64,000 nt of DNA, taken from assembly GCF_020382885.2 (NCBI RefSeq), contig NC_058501.1:1364001-1428000 (forward strand), read 5' to 3'. Positions 21,080 through 32,317 of this stretch are shown here, one piece after another. The notes below the pieces were generated by a model. It was not told the origin of the DNA. It made no database searches and saw only the letters and a program-made list of their open reading frames with translations. Made by a program: the position numbers and the translations under genes. Source of the DNA: Scatophagus argus (Eukaryota; Chordata; Actinopteri; Scatophagidae). Every line of letters begins with the position of its first letter. The stretch's first letter is position 1.

Positions 21080-23170
21080 GGAGTCTTGGTTCCATCTCTC
21101 TGAAGCATGCTGTGAGAGGCTGTTCCTCCTGTCGGGCTCATCAGTGACAACATTAAGCTTCTCACCAATTTTGTCAGACAGAAGATAATCCTCCATCCCC
21201 TAGCTATCAGGAATCCTCCAAATCACCCGCTTCAGGAGTCTGCCAAACAGGAGGATGGGCAGGGACAGTCTGCCTGCAGGGCTGCACCTCCTCATCCTCG
21301 GCTTTCAGAGCGAATATTCATTGTGTGACGTGGACCCATTCTGGTTTCTCTTCAATCTTGAGGGCTGTTCGCGTGGTCAGCAGCACCTGATACGGGCCTT
21401 TCCACCTACGAGACAAAGACACCTTTTCCAAACACTTGATTAGGGTGGATTGGTTCATCTGAAGGTTTAGGAAGTCAGCTACATGCAAATGATACTTTCT
21501 CAAAATTTCAGTTAGCTTTTTCACATAATCAATCCTCAGACATTTTACAACTGTTCATACATCTTTCCTCCGATTGGAGAAGCATTCCACCCATCTTGAG
21601 AAGCAATCAGCAATCACAAGTAATTACTTTTAACATTGACAGGCTGGCTTATGGACAAAATCTATTTGCTTATTTACAAAGGGACCTGATGGTGTATGTC
21701 TCTCAGAAAGGCGACCCCAAAAGCAGGACACATGGAAACCTAGAGTGGCTAAAACACAAGAATTTACTGAACTTAGGGAGGTCTTCCTTACAAAAGATGA
21801 AAAAATGGGGAATCTAACTAACAAAAGCATTCAAACTAAGTTGATTCGGGGAGGATCTTCACAAGGACCACTAAGGCAGCGGGACAATCTGGTGAAGGTG
21901 GAGAGAAGAGACCGGTCTTAAAAAGGCAACTGATTGAAGGGAGGCTCAGCACACCCACCCACACAACTGGGAAAGAGGAGAGGAATAGGGGAAAATGACA
22001 ACAGAAATGGTCATGTCTCACTGTGCTGCTCATTTTCCTGCTCTGCTGGCAGATCATACATCATACATCAAGATGGCGGCACGCAGTAGTGCAGCGGCTT
22101 CTCACGCTCCCGGGTTTAAGAACTTTTTTTGTAGTTTTTGTGTTGGTCTAAAGGACAACTCTACTTGTTTTGGTTGTCTAAGTCATTTGCACAATACCGC
22201 AGTACTGTTTAGATAGCTTTATTCTGGTATTTATATCTTTTATTCTGATTGCTTTTTTTATATTCATATATTGTTTTTTATATTTTTTTGCATTAGGTAT
22301 TTTGTTAGGCAATTGGGCTTATACTGAGACCGGGGAAACTAATTTCGTTCCACCTCATGTTTCTACATGTGTGAAATGACAATAAAGCTCCTTGAATCCT
22401 TGAATCTATCTACAAGTGTGAATCCTGTGCGATGCCTGGTGCAAACCATTGCAAATGAATGACCCACATGTACCGGACCATGAGCCACGCATGCAAGCAC
22501 ATACAGTACAGTATGAGGACAGACTAGTCAGCCATCAGGTTGGAGACACAAACCAGACTCCTTTTCAGGGGTGCAGCCCTTTGCAATCCACAGATTACAC
22601 TCCCTTCCCTCGGTGTGATTTTTGGACCATCACATTAATCGAAGGCAGATTAAGCGGACTGGAAGGTTGCATGGAGGCACATTGGTGTACCAAATAAAGT
22701 GCAACTTGTCTGGCTGCTGCATCACCTCTAACGTTTCCTCTGGCATCAGTACTGTTTGAGTGTGCATTGCATTTTACAATGGCCTAGTTAGATGGAAGCA
22801 TAATGGCAGCTAACAAATCGTTTATCAGAGCATGATGTTCTACTGGTTTTCCAGACACAAACCCTCTCATTTTCCAAAGCTGACCAAAATCATGAGCAAC
22901 CCCAAAGGCATAGTGGGAATCGGTATAAAAGGTTGCAACCTTATTAGCTGACAAAATGCAAGCCCGTGTGAGAGCATATAGCTTATTATCGACCAAGTTT
23001 TAGCCATGCTAATGCCATAGCTCTATGAATGGCATTTTCAATCTGTCGGTTCTTCAGTCAGTGCACCATTTTGGTCAGGACTGAAATGAAAAATACTAGA
23101 TAGATCGCTATGAAGTTTTGTACAGGCATTCATCCTAATCACTTTGGTGATTCCCTGACTTGCTCATATT
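21080..23170 (-). pseudogene. Endogenous retrovirus pol remnant, antisense
   Basis: On the - strand, in the order expected for pol: an RNase H piece at about 22996-22784 with 'FYTDSHYAFGV'; a probable integrase N-terminal zinc region about 22700-22440; an integrase core piece about 21618-21556 ('IADCFSRWVECF'); and the integrase C-terminal block about 21430-21330 ('WKGPYQVLL'). The blocks resemble gamma/epsilon-type retroviruses. All are broken by stops, frameshifts and deletions. A separate retroelement (22066-22407) lies between the integrase parts. It carries no functional gene. Confidence 0.7.
22066..22407 (+). mobile_element. Short non-LTR retroelement, internally deleted
   Basis: It begins 'caagatggcggcacgcag', like the 5' end of some LINEs. 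It ends 'gacaataaagctccttgaatcc' followed by a second 'ttgaatc', a typical retroelement 3' tail with a short terminal repeat. There is no coding capacity. It interrupts the antisense retroviral pol remnant between the integrase zinc and core pieces. Confidence 0.5.
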
Positions 23171-23235
23171 AACATTCAGCTCTAAGCACCACTGTGCCTA
23201 CATACAGTTTTGCAGAGAAGCTAGTTTTGGTTATT

Positions 23236-24545
23236 TCAGTTCAGTGAAGTTCAGCTTATTTATATAGTGACAAATCACATGACACTTTCTAACTAGAGAA
23301 GGTCTAGACCAAAGTATTTAATTTAATTTTTGGTACAGAGAGACCCAACAAAACCCTCATGAGCAAGCACTTGGCGATAGTGGCAAAGAAAACTTCCTTA
23401 TAGAAGGCAGAAACATCAGAGCAGACCCCGACTCTATGTGAGCAGCCACCTGCCTTGACCAGTTGGGTTGTGAGAAAGAGACAGAGCGAGGGAGAGAAAG
23501 GGCACACAGACAGAGATGCGTTGCAACAGCAATAATAACTGAGTACTGGAAGAATAAAAACCAACAATCATTATAACGACAGCCTTAGAGATAGGGTGAG
23601 GAGCTTGGACATCCGGGAGAGGCTCAGAGTAGAGCCACTGCTCCTTCGCATTGAGAGGAGTCAGTTGAGATGGTTCAGGCACCTGGTTAGGATGCCTCCC
23701 AGATGTCTCCCTGGAGAGTTGTTTCAGGCATGTCCAACCAGGAGGAGGCCCCAGGGCAGACCCAGGACATGATGGAGGGATTATATTTCGCATCTGGCCT
23801 GGGAACGCCTTGGTATCCCCCCGGACAAGCTGGTGGAAGTGGCCGGGGAGAGGACAATCTGGGCTTCCAGGATTCGGAGAAGTGGAGGAAGACGAGATGA
23901 TAACTATAGTAGTAGTAATAATAATAGTAATAATGTTGAAATATGACAGGTGGTGATAACAGTTGTTGGTGTAAAGCAGGACCACTGCAGGAGCTCCAAG
24001 CACAATCCATGGAAATCTGTGAGATGAGAAAGCACAGCAACTGAGGGGAAGAAGTCAAGTTAGAGACATGCATTAATGGGACATGAATGTGTATGGAAGG
24101 AGAATTAGAGGAGGAGAGAGAAGCTCAGTGAAAGCTCCTCTACCCCTGACAGTCTAAGCCTACAGCAGCATAACTAGGAGCCAGCCTTGGCCAGCCCTAA
24201 CTATAAGCTTTATCAAAAAGGTATGTTTTAAGTCTAAGAGAGGATGTCTGCCTCCCGGACCAAAGATGGAAGGTGATTCCATAGGAAAGGAGCCTGATAG
24301 CTAAAGGTTCTGGTTCCCGTTCTAATTTTGGTGACTCTATGGGACCACAAGTAACCCTGCCTAATGAAAGTGTAAAGCTCTTGTTGGATAATGTGGTACT
24401 ATTGGGTCTCTAAGATAAGATCAGTAAAGTCAGTAAACATGCAACAGCACTCTGAATGAGTTGGAGAATTTGTAGGGATTTACTGTTGCAGCCTGATGAC
24501 AAGGAGCTGCAATAGTCCAGCCTGGAGGTAATAAATGTATGGACT
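23236..24545 (+). repeat. Family B repeat, longest copy
   Basis: After the standard head and middle, this copy continues into a right half absent from most others. That half includes 'cctctacccctgacagtctaag', 'ggagcctgatagctaaaggttc' and 'caatagtccagcctggaggt'. An RTE-like LINE 3' piece (23577-23905) is inserted or joined within it. The element has no open frame I can assign, and its class is unknown to me. Confidence 0.75.
23577..23905 (+). pseudogene. RTE-like LINE 3' end
   Basis: With few breaks the + strand reads as the C-terminus of an RTE-type LINE protein: 'IRERLRVEPLLLRIERSQLRW', split as 'RVEPLLLRIERSQLRW' then 'HLVRMPPRCLPGE', 'RRRPQGRPRT' and 'LAWERLGIPPDKL'. It ends in a 'gatgataactatagtagtag' simple tail. 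It is 5'-truncated, as usual for LINE copies, and sits inside family B sequence. Confidence 0.75.
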
Positions 24546-26206
24546 GTTCAGTCAGGAATATACATAGAACAGTGGCACATTAATTATGGCAATATCAACA
24601 GATATTGTGTCATTTGCAACTTCAGTCAAAAATGGAATTTGGAAAGGTGGGGGTGGGGTCCCTGCTGTTATGGTGTGTTGTTCAGGACAGCACACTGTTA
24701 GCTGCCATTTGTGAGATGGAACCTGAGACCCTCTGGAACCGGAATGGTTCTCTGCAACTGCTACCCTGCCAAAAGAGCTAATGTTCTCTTCACAGCTAAA
24801 AATAAGACAGCACTGGCAAATAACACGAAAGCTCATCTTCTCAAGGAAACTAATTATTGTTGTTTGTCTCCTAGGAGTGTGTAATGGGGAAGGTGGTCTG
24901 TGATTGGACACATCTGCTCCCCAGCAGCGCCGTATTCCCTGCGCGCTGACCAATGTTCTGCACTTTGTCACTTGTGGGTATCATAGCTCTCTCCTGTGCA
25001 CACATACTGTCATACTTGTGTGCATAATTACACATGCACACACAAACTGTCCAGGGTGGAAATGTTCTAAAAATAGCTAGTGTTAGGTGTCTTGTGATAT
25101 GTATGGCGATAACGCCTTTCATATGAACATTTTCTATGTCGTTAAACATCTATGCAGACATGTCCTCACACACACACACACACATAACCAACAATTATAT
25201 CATGTTCTCTCATCCTCAGAGTAAAAATAGCTTCAGAACTGGCATCTGATGCCCCTCGGTCTGTTTGCTTTGCTTTGTCATTAACCCTTGTCCGAAAAAA
25301 GCAGGGCCAGACCCAATGAGAATGTTTCTGCACTCGTTCCTTAAGTCTGACATGATGTGAATACACCCAGGGGTTCTCTGTCCTTCTCTGCTGCCCCAGA
25401 TACATCACCCACACTTTCTCTCATCCGGCAAACAGTCAAAGTCACCTTGAACGGGGACACATAGGGAGGGCTGCTGCTATTCTGGTCTCATACCTCCCCA
25501 TCACCGAGCCATTTATGTTGCCGAGCTTGCTTTTGATTTATTTTATCTGTTTATTCATTTATTTATTTTTAAAATTTTCTCCATATTACATCGTATTCAC
25601 CATTACATATAAAGAGTCATTAGTACGCCAGGACCAAGAGGACAACTGCCATCGTTTGTACATCATTTTTAATTTGCTAAGTCAAACGGAGACGGACATT
25701 GGAAATGAGGCATTCTAGCTGTCAAAATAAAATGTTTGATATCATGATTAGTATTTAATAAGCCAGTTTATGAGTTTAACCTTTAGTTTGAAGTCATATA
25801 ACCAGTAATAATCCAACCAAAAACAGATCTTCTACAACCGATAGCCTACTGTGCTTGTATTAACATAATTATTCAAGCATTTTCACCTTGTTAGTTCCTT
25901 CACTGATTTGGAGAACCAGATTTATAAAAACGACAAAAGAGAGACATGCCTTTGCAAACCTGCATGTAATTTAGTGTTAAATTTACTTTAGTGTTTCTTA
26001 AATGTAGAATTTGTGCAATTAGTTGTTCTTCAAGAGGATTCCTGTCTTGACTTATCTTACTTGAAACTGCAAATCAAGCTGAAGTGAAGATGTCCCTTTG
26101 GGCACTGAGTAATCGTGACGGGATTTCTCATTATTGTCAGAATTTTTACAAACCGAACAATCAGTCGATTAACGGAGAAAATAATCAGCAGATTAGATTA
26201 TTATTC
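24546..26206. other. Gene-free stretch upstream of popdc3
   Basis: No coding exon or recognised repeat, apart from a CA tract at about 25168-25185. The open frames here are isolated and match no family I know. Sequence becomes AT-rich from 25500. Confidence 0.45.
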
Positions 26207-26242
26207 ATTATGATTCATGCATTTACACGCATGAATCATAAT
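26207..26242 (+). other. Perfect 14-bp hairpin
   Basis: ATTATGATTCATGC at 26207-26220 is followed by an 8-nt loop and its exact complement at 26229-26242. It lies about 500 bp before the popdc3 start. No T-run or gene context suggests a terminator, so the role is unknown. Confidence 0.8.
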
Positions 26243-26739
26243 AATCTGATGAGATCATTTATAATAGCAGACACAAGGAAAAAACAAATGTGTTGAGCAC
26301 TTTTATTTTTATTTACTTTTATTGTACCTTTATTTAATTAAAGGGTCTATAAGTACTTCCCTCAGAGCAGTTCTGCTTTCACTTAATGTAATATTATACC
26401 GCCTATTTGAACTATTTACTTATTTGTACGTTAAATTAGATTGATTCACTTCGTCCTTAATCCCAATAATAAATCATATCGTCGTATCTGCTCAAGGCTT
26501 TCCTATAGAAGAGGAAAGACTAGAGGACAGGAAGACTAAACCCCGTGCGGTTTTATTTTTACCTGCTGACACTATTTCCGGTAACATCCCAGCTCACTCT
26601 GTCCTCTTCACACGGTCGGTCAGGTGTTCATATTCGCTTGACATGTTGCCTTGTGTTTGTCTGAGCAGCCCGCGGGCTCTGGAAGCCTGTAGGTGATTCC
26701 ATGTGAAGCGCTCTGGTAGTTTTCATCACTTTAGTACTG

Positions 26740-28375
26740 ATGGAGCCGCCGGACTTTGAAGCCACGAACTTCACGGTGGAGGCGGCGTCGCCAGGGCATC
26801 CGCTGTGTGAGGAATGGAGAGACGGCTCGGAGGGCTCCGTCTTCCAGCTGGCTAATATCTTCCTCTTCTTAGGCTTCATGGGCGGCAGCGGCTTTTATGG
26901 ACTCCTCTACCTGTTCACCTTTCTGACTTTGGGCTTCCTGTGCTCCACGGTGTGGTCATGGTCGGATTCCTGCACAACGGAATCTTTCCTGTGGAGTTTG
27001 GCGCTCTTCGGGGTGTGTTTGGGACAGGTCTTGCATGTCGCCTATAGGCTGAGGAGCGTCTCCTTCGAGAAGGAATTCCAGGAGCTTTACAACTGCGTGT
27101 TTAAAAACCTGGGAGTGTCGCTCACACATTTTGGGAAGATCATGGACTGCTGCGATGGAGACGTCCACGCCATAGACAAGGACCACTACTTCGCCATAGA
27201 GGGAAAAACCGCGATTGACAAGCTGTCAGTGCTGCTGTCTGGCAGGTGACTCTCCTCTCATAATGTCTTACAGTGTCTGACAACGGGTGAGAGGCGGGGT
27301 ACGCCCCCGGGTTCCCGGGGAAGACCCGCGTGGGCACCCCAGACAGGACCCGGACTCGAACCTGTCGATATAACACTTAGAATAACTAGCTTACACGATC
27401 ACACTAAATTACATTAAATATGCAGGAAAGATGCAAACTTTGATGCACAGTTTGAGTTCTGTTTGATAAAAAAGTGTGTTAATATCAGCTTTTCACCCAC
27501 TCTCCTACAGAATTCGCGTGACAGTTAATGGAGAGTTTCTGCATTACATCTACCCCCTCCAGTTTCTGGATTCACCTGAGTGGGACTCTCTCAGACCATC
27601 AGAGGAGGGTGTATTCCAGGTTCATTTTATCTCATGTGCATGTGAAAAAAAAAAATTCAGGTATTATTCAGTTGGGATAAAGTTAGACTTTTCTAGTTGT
27701 GACCCTAAATTTAGGTGGTCATTCAGAATTTTCCTAAAAAAAGATTCATATAACAATATTCTATTCTATTCTATTCTTCTATTCATCTACCAACAAAGTT
27801 GTCAAACTAGGTTGTATGTACAATTAATTCTGGGAACATATCTAGTTGATGGCTAAAGAGTATTAGTATTATTCTTCTGTTTAATAAATTACTAAACTAT
27901 TAAATTGTCAAGTTTATCTTTGGTTGAATTTATCCCTATTCAAGGATAAATCAAACTTATTATAATGTGGGTCTTCATAGTTCCCAATAACATTGGTCAT
28001 GGACAAAACTAGCAAGATTAGAAGGAAGTTGTAATATGTTGGAATGATCCTTTAACTGCCAGCTTGTTTCCTCTGTTTCTCTTTTATTCTTCACAGGTGA
28101 CCCTTCGTGCTGATAACCCCTGCCGATATGTGGCTTGGAGGAGGAAGAAACTTTATCTTCTTTTCGCTAAGCATCGCTACATAGCCAAGATTTTTGCCCT
28201 GGTTGTGCGCAATGACATTGCTGAGAAGTTGTACTCCCTGAACGACAAGGCTTTTGACAAGTCCGGGCACCGCTACGATCTCCGCTTACCAAGTTACTGT
28301 CACATGCCGAGGACCGAATTAGAAAAAACAGATGTCTTCCTGCAAGTGCCAGCTCAGGGTGAAAGGACTGCCTGA
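26740..28375 (+). CDS. popdc3: Popeye domain-containing protein 3
   Basis: Coding exons are 26740-27245, 27511-27619 and 28097-28375, with correct GT-AG borders and phases, giving 297 aa (human POPDC3 291). An N-glycosylation sequon NFT lies in the short extracellular N-terminus. Three membrane helices span about residues 35-115. The Popeye domain follows, with the cAMP-binding signatures 'FLDSPEW' (188-193) and 'FQVTL' (204-208). 'GKTAIDKLS' and 'WRRKKLYLLFA' are close to human POPDC3. The protein family binds cAMP, acts at the plasma membrane of heart and skeletal muscle, and modulates TREK-1 channels. The start ATG has a purine at +4 and the first Met aligns with the human start. Exon 2 is exactly 109 nt, as is bves exon 4. 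Intron 1 holds a degenerate SINE piece, and a CA tract begins right after the stop. Confidence 0.97.
27276..27372 (-). repeat. Degenerate SINE (family A) piece
   Basis: 'acgggtgagaggcggggtac' matches the family A body on the - strand, and 'acccggactcgaacctg' resembles its B-box region. The middle is deleted or scrambled. It lies in popdc3 intron 1. Confidence 0.5.
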
Positions 28376-28377
28376 AC

Positions 28378-28380
<3 letters not shown>

Positions 28381-28413
<33 letters not shown>
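28381..28413 (+). repeat. (CA)n microsatellite in popdc3 3' UTR
   Basis: About 16 CA units beginning within 6 bp of the popdc3 stop codon. Confidence 0.95.
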
Positions 28414-28415
<2 letters not shown>

Positions 28416-28475
28416 TTTGTTCCCATAAGGTTGGTGAGTCCCCACAGTGTGTTGAACAGATTTTTGTCCCCTGCA
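28412..28475 (+). repeat. Short dispersed repeat, family D
   Basis: 'cattttgttcccataagg..ggtgagtcccca..gtgt.gaacag.tttttgtc' also occurs at 40984-41045, downstream of bves. It contains 'ggtgagtcccc', which resembles a splice donor. It lies in the probable popdc3 3' UTR. Confidence 0.7.
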
Positions 28476-28858
28476 ACATAAGTGATACAAGTATGCACAC
28501 AAACTGCTCCACTTGATTTAACTGCATGCTTCATCTACCAGTATTATCATCACATTTCAGTGTGCCGACTGCGTAGGTGGAGCTAGCAGACTCGTCAGCC
28601 ATCATGGACTGTCAAGTGAAGAGGATACCTTTTCTTACACACTGGAAGAGCAGGGTCATTTGAATGGTAGGCAGCCATTGACTGTATATAGAGATGGATG
28701 ACATGAGAGCAAAACCAAAACATCAAAACAACATACTATAACAGGTCTATAGGACTGAACCAGTGACTAAGGAACTGTTCAGCAGTTTTGGGACACTTGA
28801 GCTTTTTATCATTTGTTTAATATGAAAACAAAGAAAAAAATATGATTTAACTCAATTT
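28476..28858. other. popdc3 3' flank
   Basis: No gene is seen. This is probably part of the popdc3 3' UTR or the start of the spacer. No AATAAA was firmly assigned here. Confidence 0.4.
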
Positions 28859-29045
28859 ATTTTCAATTTCAATTTATTTATTTATATAGCACCTTATACA
28901 ATCAAAACTGTCTCTAGATGCTTTACAGAGACCCAGAGCCTGAACCCCCGAGCAAGCAGACAGTGGCAAGGAAAAACTCCCTTTTAACAGGAAGAAACCT
29001 TGAGCAGGACCCGACTCACAAGGGAGAACCATCCTGCTGATAGTC
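28859..29045 (+). repeat. Dispersed repeat, family C
   Basis: Nearly identical to 101-285 and 29898-30098. It keeps the head 'tttatatagcaccttatac' and the 'aacaggaagaaaccttgagcag' segment. It is followed by a GA-rich tract to about 29107. Confidence 0.85.
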
Positions 29046-29897
29046 GGCTGGGTGAAGGGGAGGAAGAAGAGGTAGACAGGACAGAGAGGATGAAAGAGAG
29101 AGAGAGAAACATACATGCAATAAACATCATAAATTACAAAGGACAAACATGACAGGTTGTTATAATTGGAATTCTGAAGACTATGTATTGTATATATTTG
29201 TTTTTTAGCTGATATGTTGTTTAAGTTAGTTATAATAGCACTACATAGAAGAACAACATGGACAGATGTTGATAGTAGACATTGGGTTTGTGCATTAGTG
29301 CTGATACAACATCTTGACATTGTGCAGTATCTCTGCCTGCCAGGCTGCCAGATATGATCTGTGAGCACAGTTGATGTACAGCTGTATAACCATTGTGTTA
29401 CAAATCCTACCAAACTTGCTGTTACAACAAGACATCAAGATGCCTAACACAGCGAGCCCTCGCTACTATTGCTGCGCTGTGAGGCAATCACATTATTTAT
29501 TTATTATCAGCATTTCAGGACATGTGTTGGAGCACTGGCAAAAAAATGAACAGCAGGGAAACAGTAAATACCTTTTGTTTATGCATCACGAAGACCCAAA
29601 ACTCCATCAATAAATCTCAACCAGTAACATGTGAAATACTTCAAATTGCCACATTAGTAAATTATTGAATGTCATTTATGTGTGTGGGCAGACACAGGAA
29701 GTTAAACAGATTTCAGTGTGCACTAACTGTGACCAAGAAACATCTTATTCTCAGGAAGAAAAAGAACACCCTTATTTTCCAAACATGTCTAACTGTTCTA
29801 TTAAATTGGCAGTTTGGTGAATAATTTGGTGACTCATTATTATGGTTGTGCCTGACTACAAATTTTTCAGGTTAGAAATGAATGAGCTGCTTTTTAA
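29046..29897. other. Gene-free stretch between family C copies
   Basis: No coding exon or RNA gene was recognised. The open frames on both strands here are featureless. Confidence 0.4.
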
Positions 29898-30098
29898 TTC
29901 AATTCAAATTCAATTCAATTTATTTATATAGCACCTTGTACAATCAAAATTGTCTCTAGATGCTTTACAGAGACCCAGAGCCTGAACCCCCGAGCAAGCA
30001 GACAGTGGCAAGGAAAAACTCCCTTTTAACAGGAAGAAACCTTGAGCAGGACCCGACTCACAAGGGAGAACCATCCTGCTGATAGTCGGCTGGGTGAA
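29898..30098 (+). repeat. Dispersed repeat, family C
   Basis: A second + strand copy about 1 kb from the previous one. It ends at the same 'ctgatagtcggctgggtgaag' segment, which suggests this is the true right part of the element. Confidence 0.85.
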
Positions 30099-31309
30099 GA
30101 AGGTTTTTACTGTGTGTATGACAAGCTTGTGTAGCCATCGGTAAAACCATGTCTAACTCCCAGTCTCTACCCCTGGTTCTTCTGGTGGTTAATTGATGCT
30201 TCAGCAAAGTGGAACGTTCCTGAAAGTTACTATCCACTACTGGACATTAACAATTTGGCAGTTTTGGTCAATTTTTTCACACATCTCAGAGTGCTTTGAC
30301 GAGGGGAGATGATTTATCTGTGGGCATTCTGACCTGACTTTTGATTTAAATCTTTGTCCACAGAAAAGCAGGGAAGATGACTGAGGAGGTTGAAAGCCTG
30401 TGTGTACATGGAGATGGTTTTAGCTGTATGACACTTACGACTGTGCTGTTAAACTGAACCTTAAGGAAAACAGCTGCGCTTATCAGCTTTGTTTCTAGAG
30501 GCATACGTTCACGCTTTAGTCAAAAAGCTATTTACTTGGATGCTCGTGTACATTATGAATGTAAAAAAAAGTGACATAAATATGGCAGCAGATGTCTTAA
30601 CTGTTTTAAATGTGAAATATTGCCAGAATAGATGGGTGTCTGTTGTGAACAAATATTGTGCAGATGTAAAATGTGGATGTAAATAGGTGAATTGTGACTG
30701 TATTGTGCTGTAGAAATAGATTATACTTTATTTTAATGGCAGTGCAAACTTACCATGAAAGTTCATTCTTAACAGCAGGCCTTGAGTTACATTTATAAGT
30801 AATCTACAATAAAATCCTTACCATTTTCCAAAGGAATACATCAAAAATAAACCAAAATAATAAAAACAGTCTTGATTTAACGCAGAGTATGATCAGATAT
30901 TTAAAGAGGTTTTCTATCCAGTAGCTCTTGGTGTCGGTTGTTTTTGAAGTGCATTTAAAATAAATCACATTTCATCACAACTTTTCAAAGGTTTTGTTTA
31001 TGAATGACAAAAGAATATGAGATAACTAACATTTCATGGTTGCCCGGTGGTTAAAACCTGAGGTGCATTAGTTCAGTAGATTTATTTGCATTCCTACCAC
31101 CAATTTAGAGAAACATTAACATGGATTTACTCAGAGAAGATTAAAACTGCAGTGCTGAAAACCTACGTGTTTCTGTCTGGTTTTTACACAAATGTTAGTT
31201 TAGTCTTTAAGTATTTGAAGGGAAACAGCCTGTCTTTATAAGTCTGGCTACTGCCATGGCGAATGACCAGGTTTATCAGTACAGTTATTTTCCGCATACC
31301 AGATAACGG
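30099..31309. other. Gene-free stretch between popdc3 and bves
   Basis: No gene or recognised repeat. AT-rich sequence with AATAAA-type motifs near 30809 that could serve a long popdc3 3' UTR, but this is unproven. Confidence 0.4.
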
Positions 31310-31549
31310 GGCTAATCTGTGCTCTGTCGCCCCCTGTCGGAGCTGTCGGTCACTGCAGGTGCGCTCCGCTCGCCCTCTTTCCCATTTTAGTCTCTCCCCT
31401 GTTCGCAGTGTGGAATGTGCGACGCACATTATGCAGCCCCCCCCAATCAGAGGGTCGGCTCTTCAGCCAGCAGCAGTCTCTCAAGTCTTTCACAGAAATC
31501 ATTCCTCCCCCCTTTTGCTGTACAGACTCGCATTCCGCTGCTAAAACCG
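31310..31549 (+). promoter_or_regulatory. Probable bves promoter and untranslated first exon
   Basis: This is the most GC- and CpG-rich patch before bves. It carries a TEAD/MCAT-type site TGGAATGT at 31411-31418, as expected for a muscle gene, and a CCAAT box (CCAATCAG) at about 31445-31452. A strong donor AAACCG/GTAAGT ends a likely leader exon at 31549. The coding exon at 33408 follows pyrimidine-rich sequence with acceptors at about 33380-33406. The splice is inferred, not shown. Confidence 0.45.
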
Positions 31550-32148
31550 GTAAGTAAAGAGGCGTTTTTCTTCTTCGGGTAGGCTACTTTGAGCAGTTAG
31601 AAAGTTCCAGCTGTAAGAAATCGCAAATGTGGGGAGGCTTAATGTGTGTCCTCGCATCTATTTTTACATTTGAGCCCTCCCAGTTCTGGAGCACATCGTC
31701 CTGACACTGACAAAAAAAACCCCAAACAAAAACAAAAAATAAAACAAAAACACTGCAGTTCGTACTGTTACCTGAGGTAGAATATGTCGCTTTTCATTTT
31801 TTAATTAAATAGCTACATTTTTTAATATTACTCCGCGAGCCCATCAACTTCCATTAATCTTTGAGTAGAACAGATACAGCCAAATATTTAAAAGGAGCCT
31901 TCCTGTGCAGGCCCGCTGAGACATTATGACAGGATGTACCGTGACTGTTCCACACCAACTGCTCTTTGTTAATGCACTTAGTCCTACTGCAACGTTTTGT
32001 CAAGTGTACATGCTCAGTTTTTTGTTGTTTTTTTTTTCATCTACAGGCGCACACATTACATCGAGGCAGAAAATGAATGAAAAGAAATAGTTCAGATCAA
32101 AACTGCATTTAAAAAAAAAATAAAAGTAAAGGCAAAATGTGTGGAAGT
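31550..32148. other. Gene-free stretch, inferred bves leader intron
   Basis: Starts with the donor at 31550. Contains A-rich runs (31710-31750) and nothing coding. Confidence 0.4.
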
Positions 32149-32317
32149 GGTCTGGGCCCTTCTATGTGGAGTTTGCATGTTCTCCCTGTGCCTGCGTGGG
32201 TTTTCTCCAGGTACTCCGGCTTCCTCCCACAATACCAAAAACATGCACATTAGGTTAATTGGCTACTCTACATTGCCCCTAGGTGTGAGTGTGAGAGTGT
32301 GTGGTTGTCTGTCTCTA
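32149..32317 (+). mobile_element. SINE (family A), body only
   Basis: Only the part from 'gtctgggcccttctatgtgg' to 'tgtggttgtctgtct' is present; the tRNA head and the whole right part with the ATGG tail are missing. Loss of both ends suggests later deletion or rearrangement. It lies upstream of the bves coding start. Confidence 0.9.

Noticed and set aside
23434-24003. 189-codon open frame on the - strand
   Set aside because: It runs antisense through the RTE LINE piece and family B repeat; composition is low-complexity and no family fits.
24552-24971. 139-codon open frame on the - strand
   Set aside because: No homology that I recognise, no splice or start context, and no neighbouring exons. 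Treated as chance.
28874-29413. 179-codon open frame on the - strand
   Set aside because: Its C-terminal part is antisense family C repeat and the rest is AT-rich and featureless.
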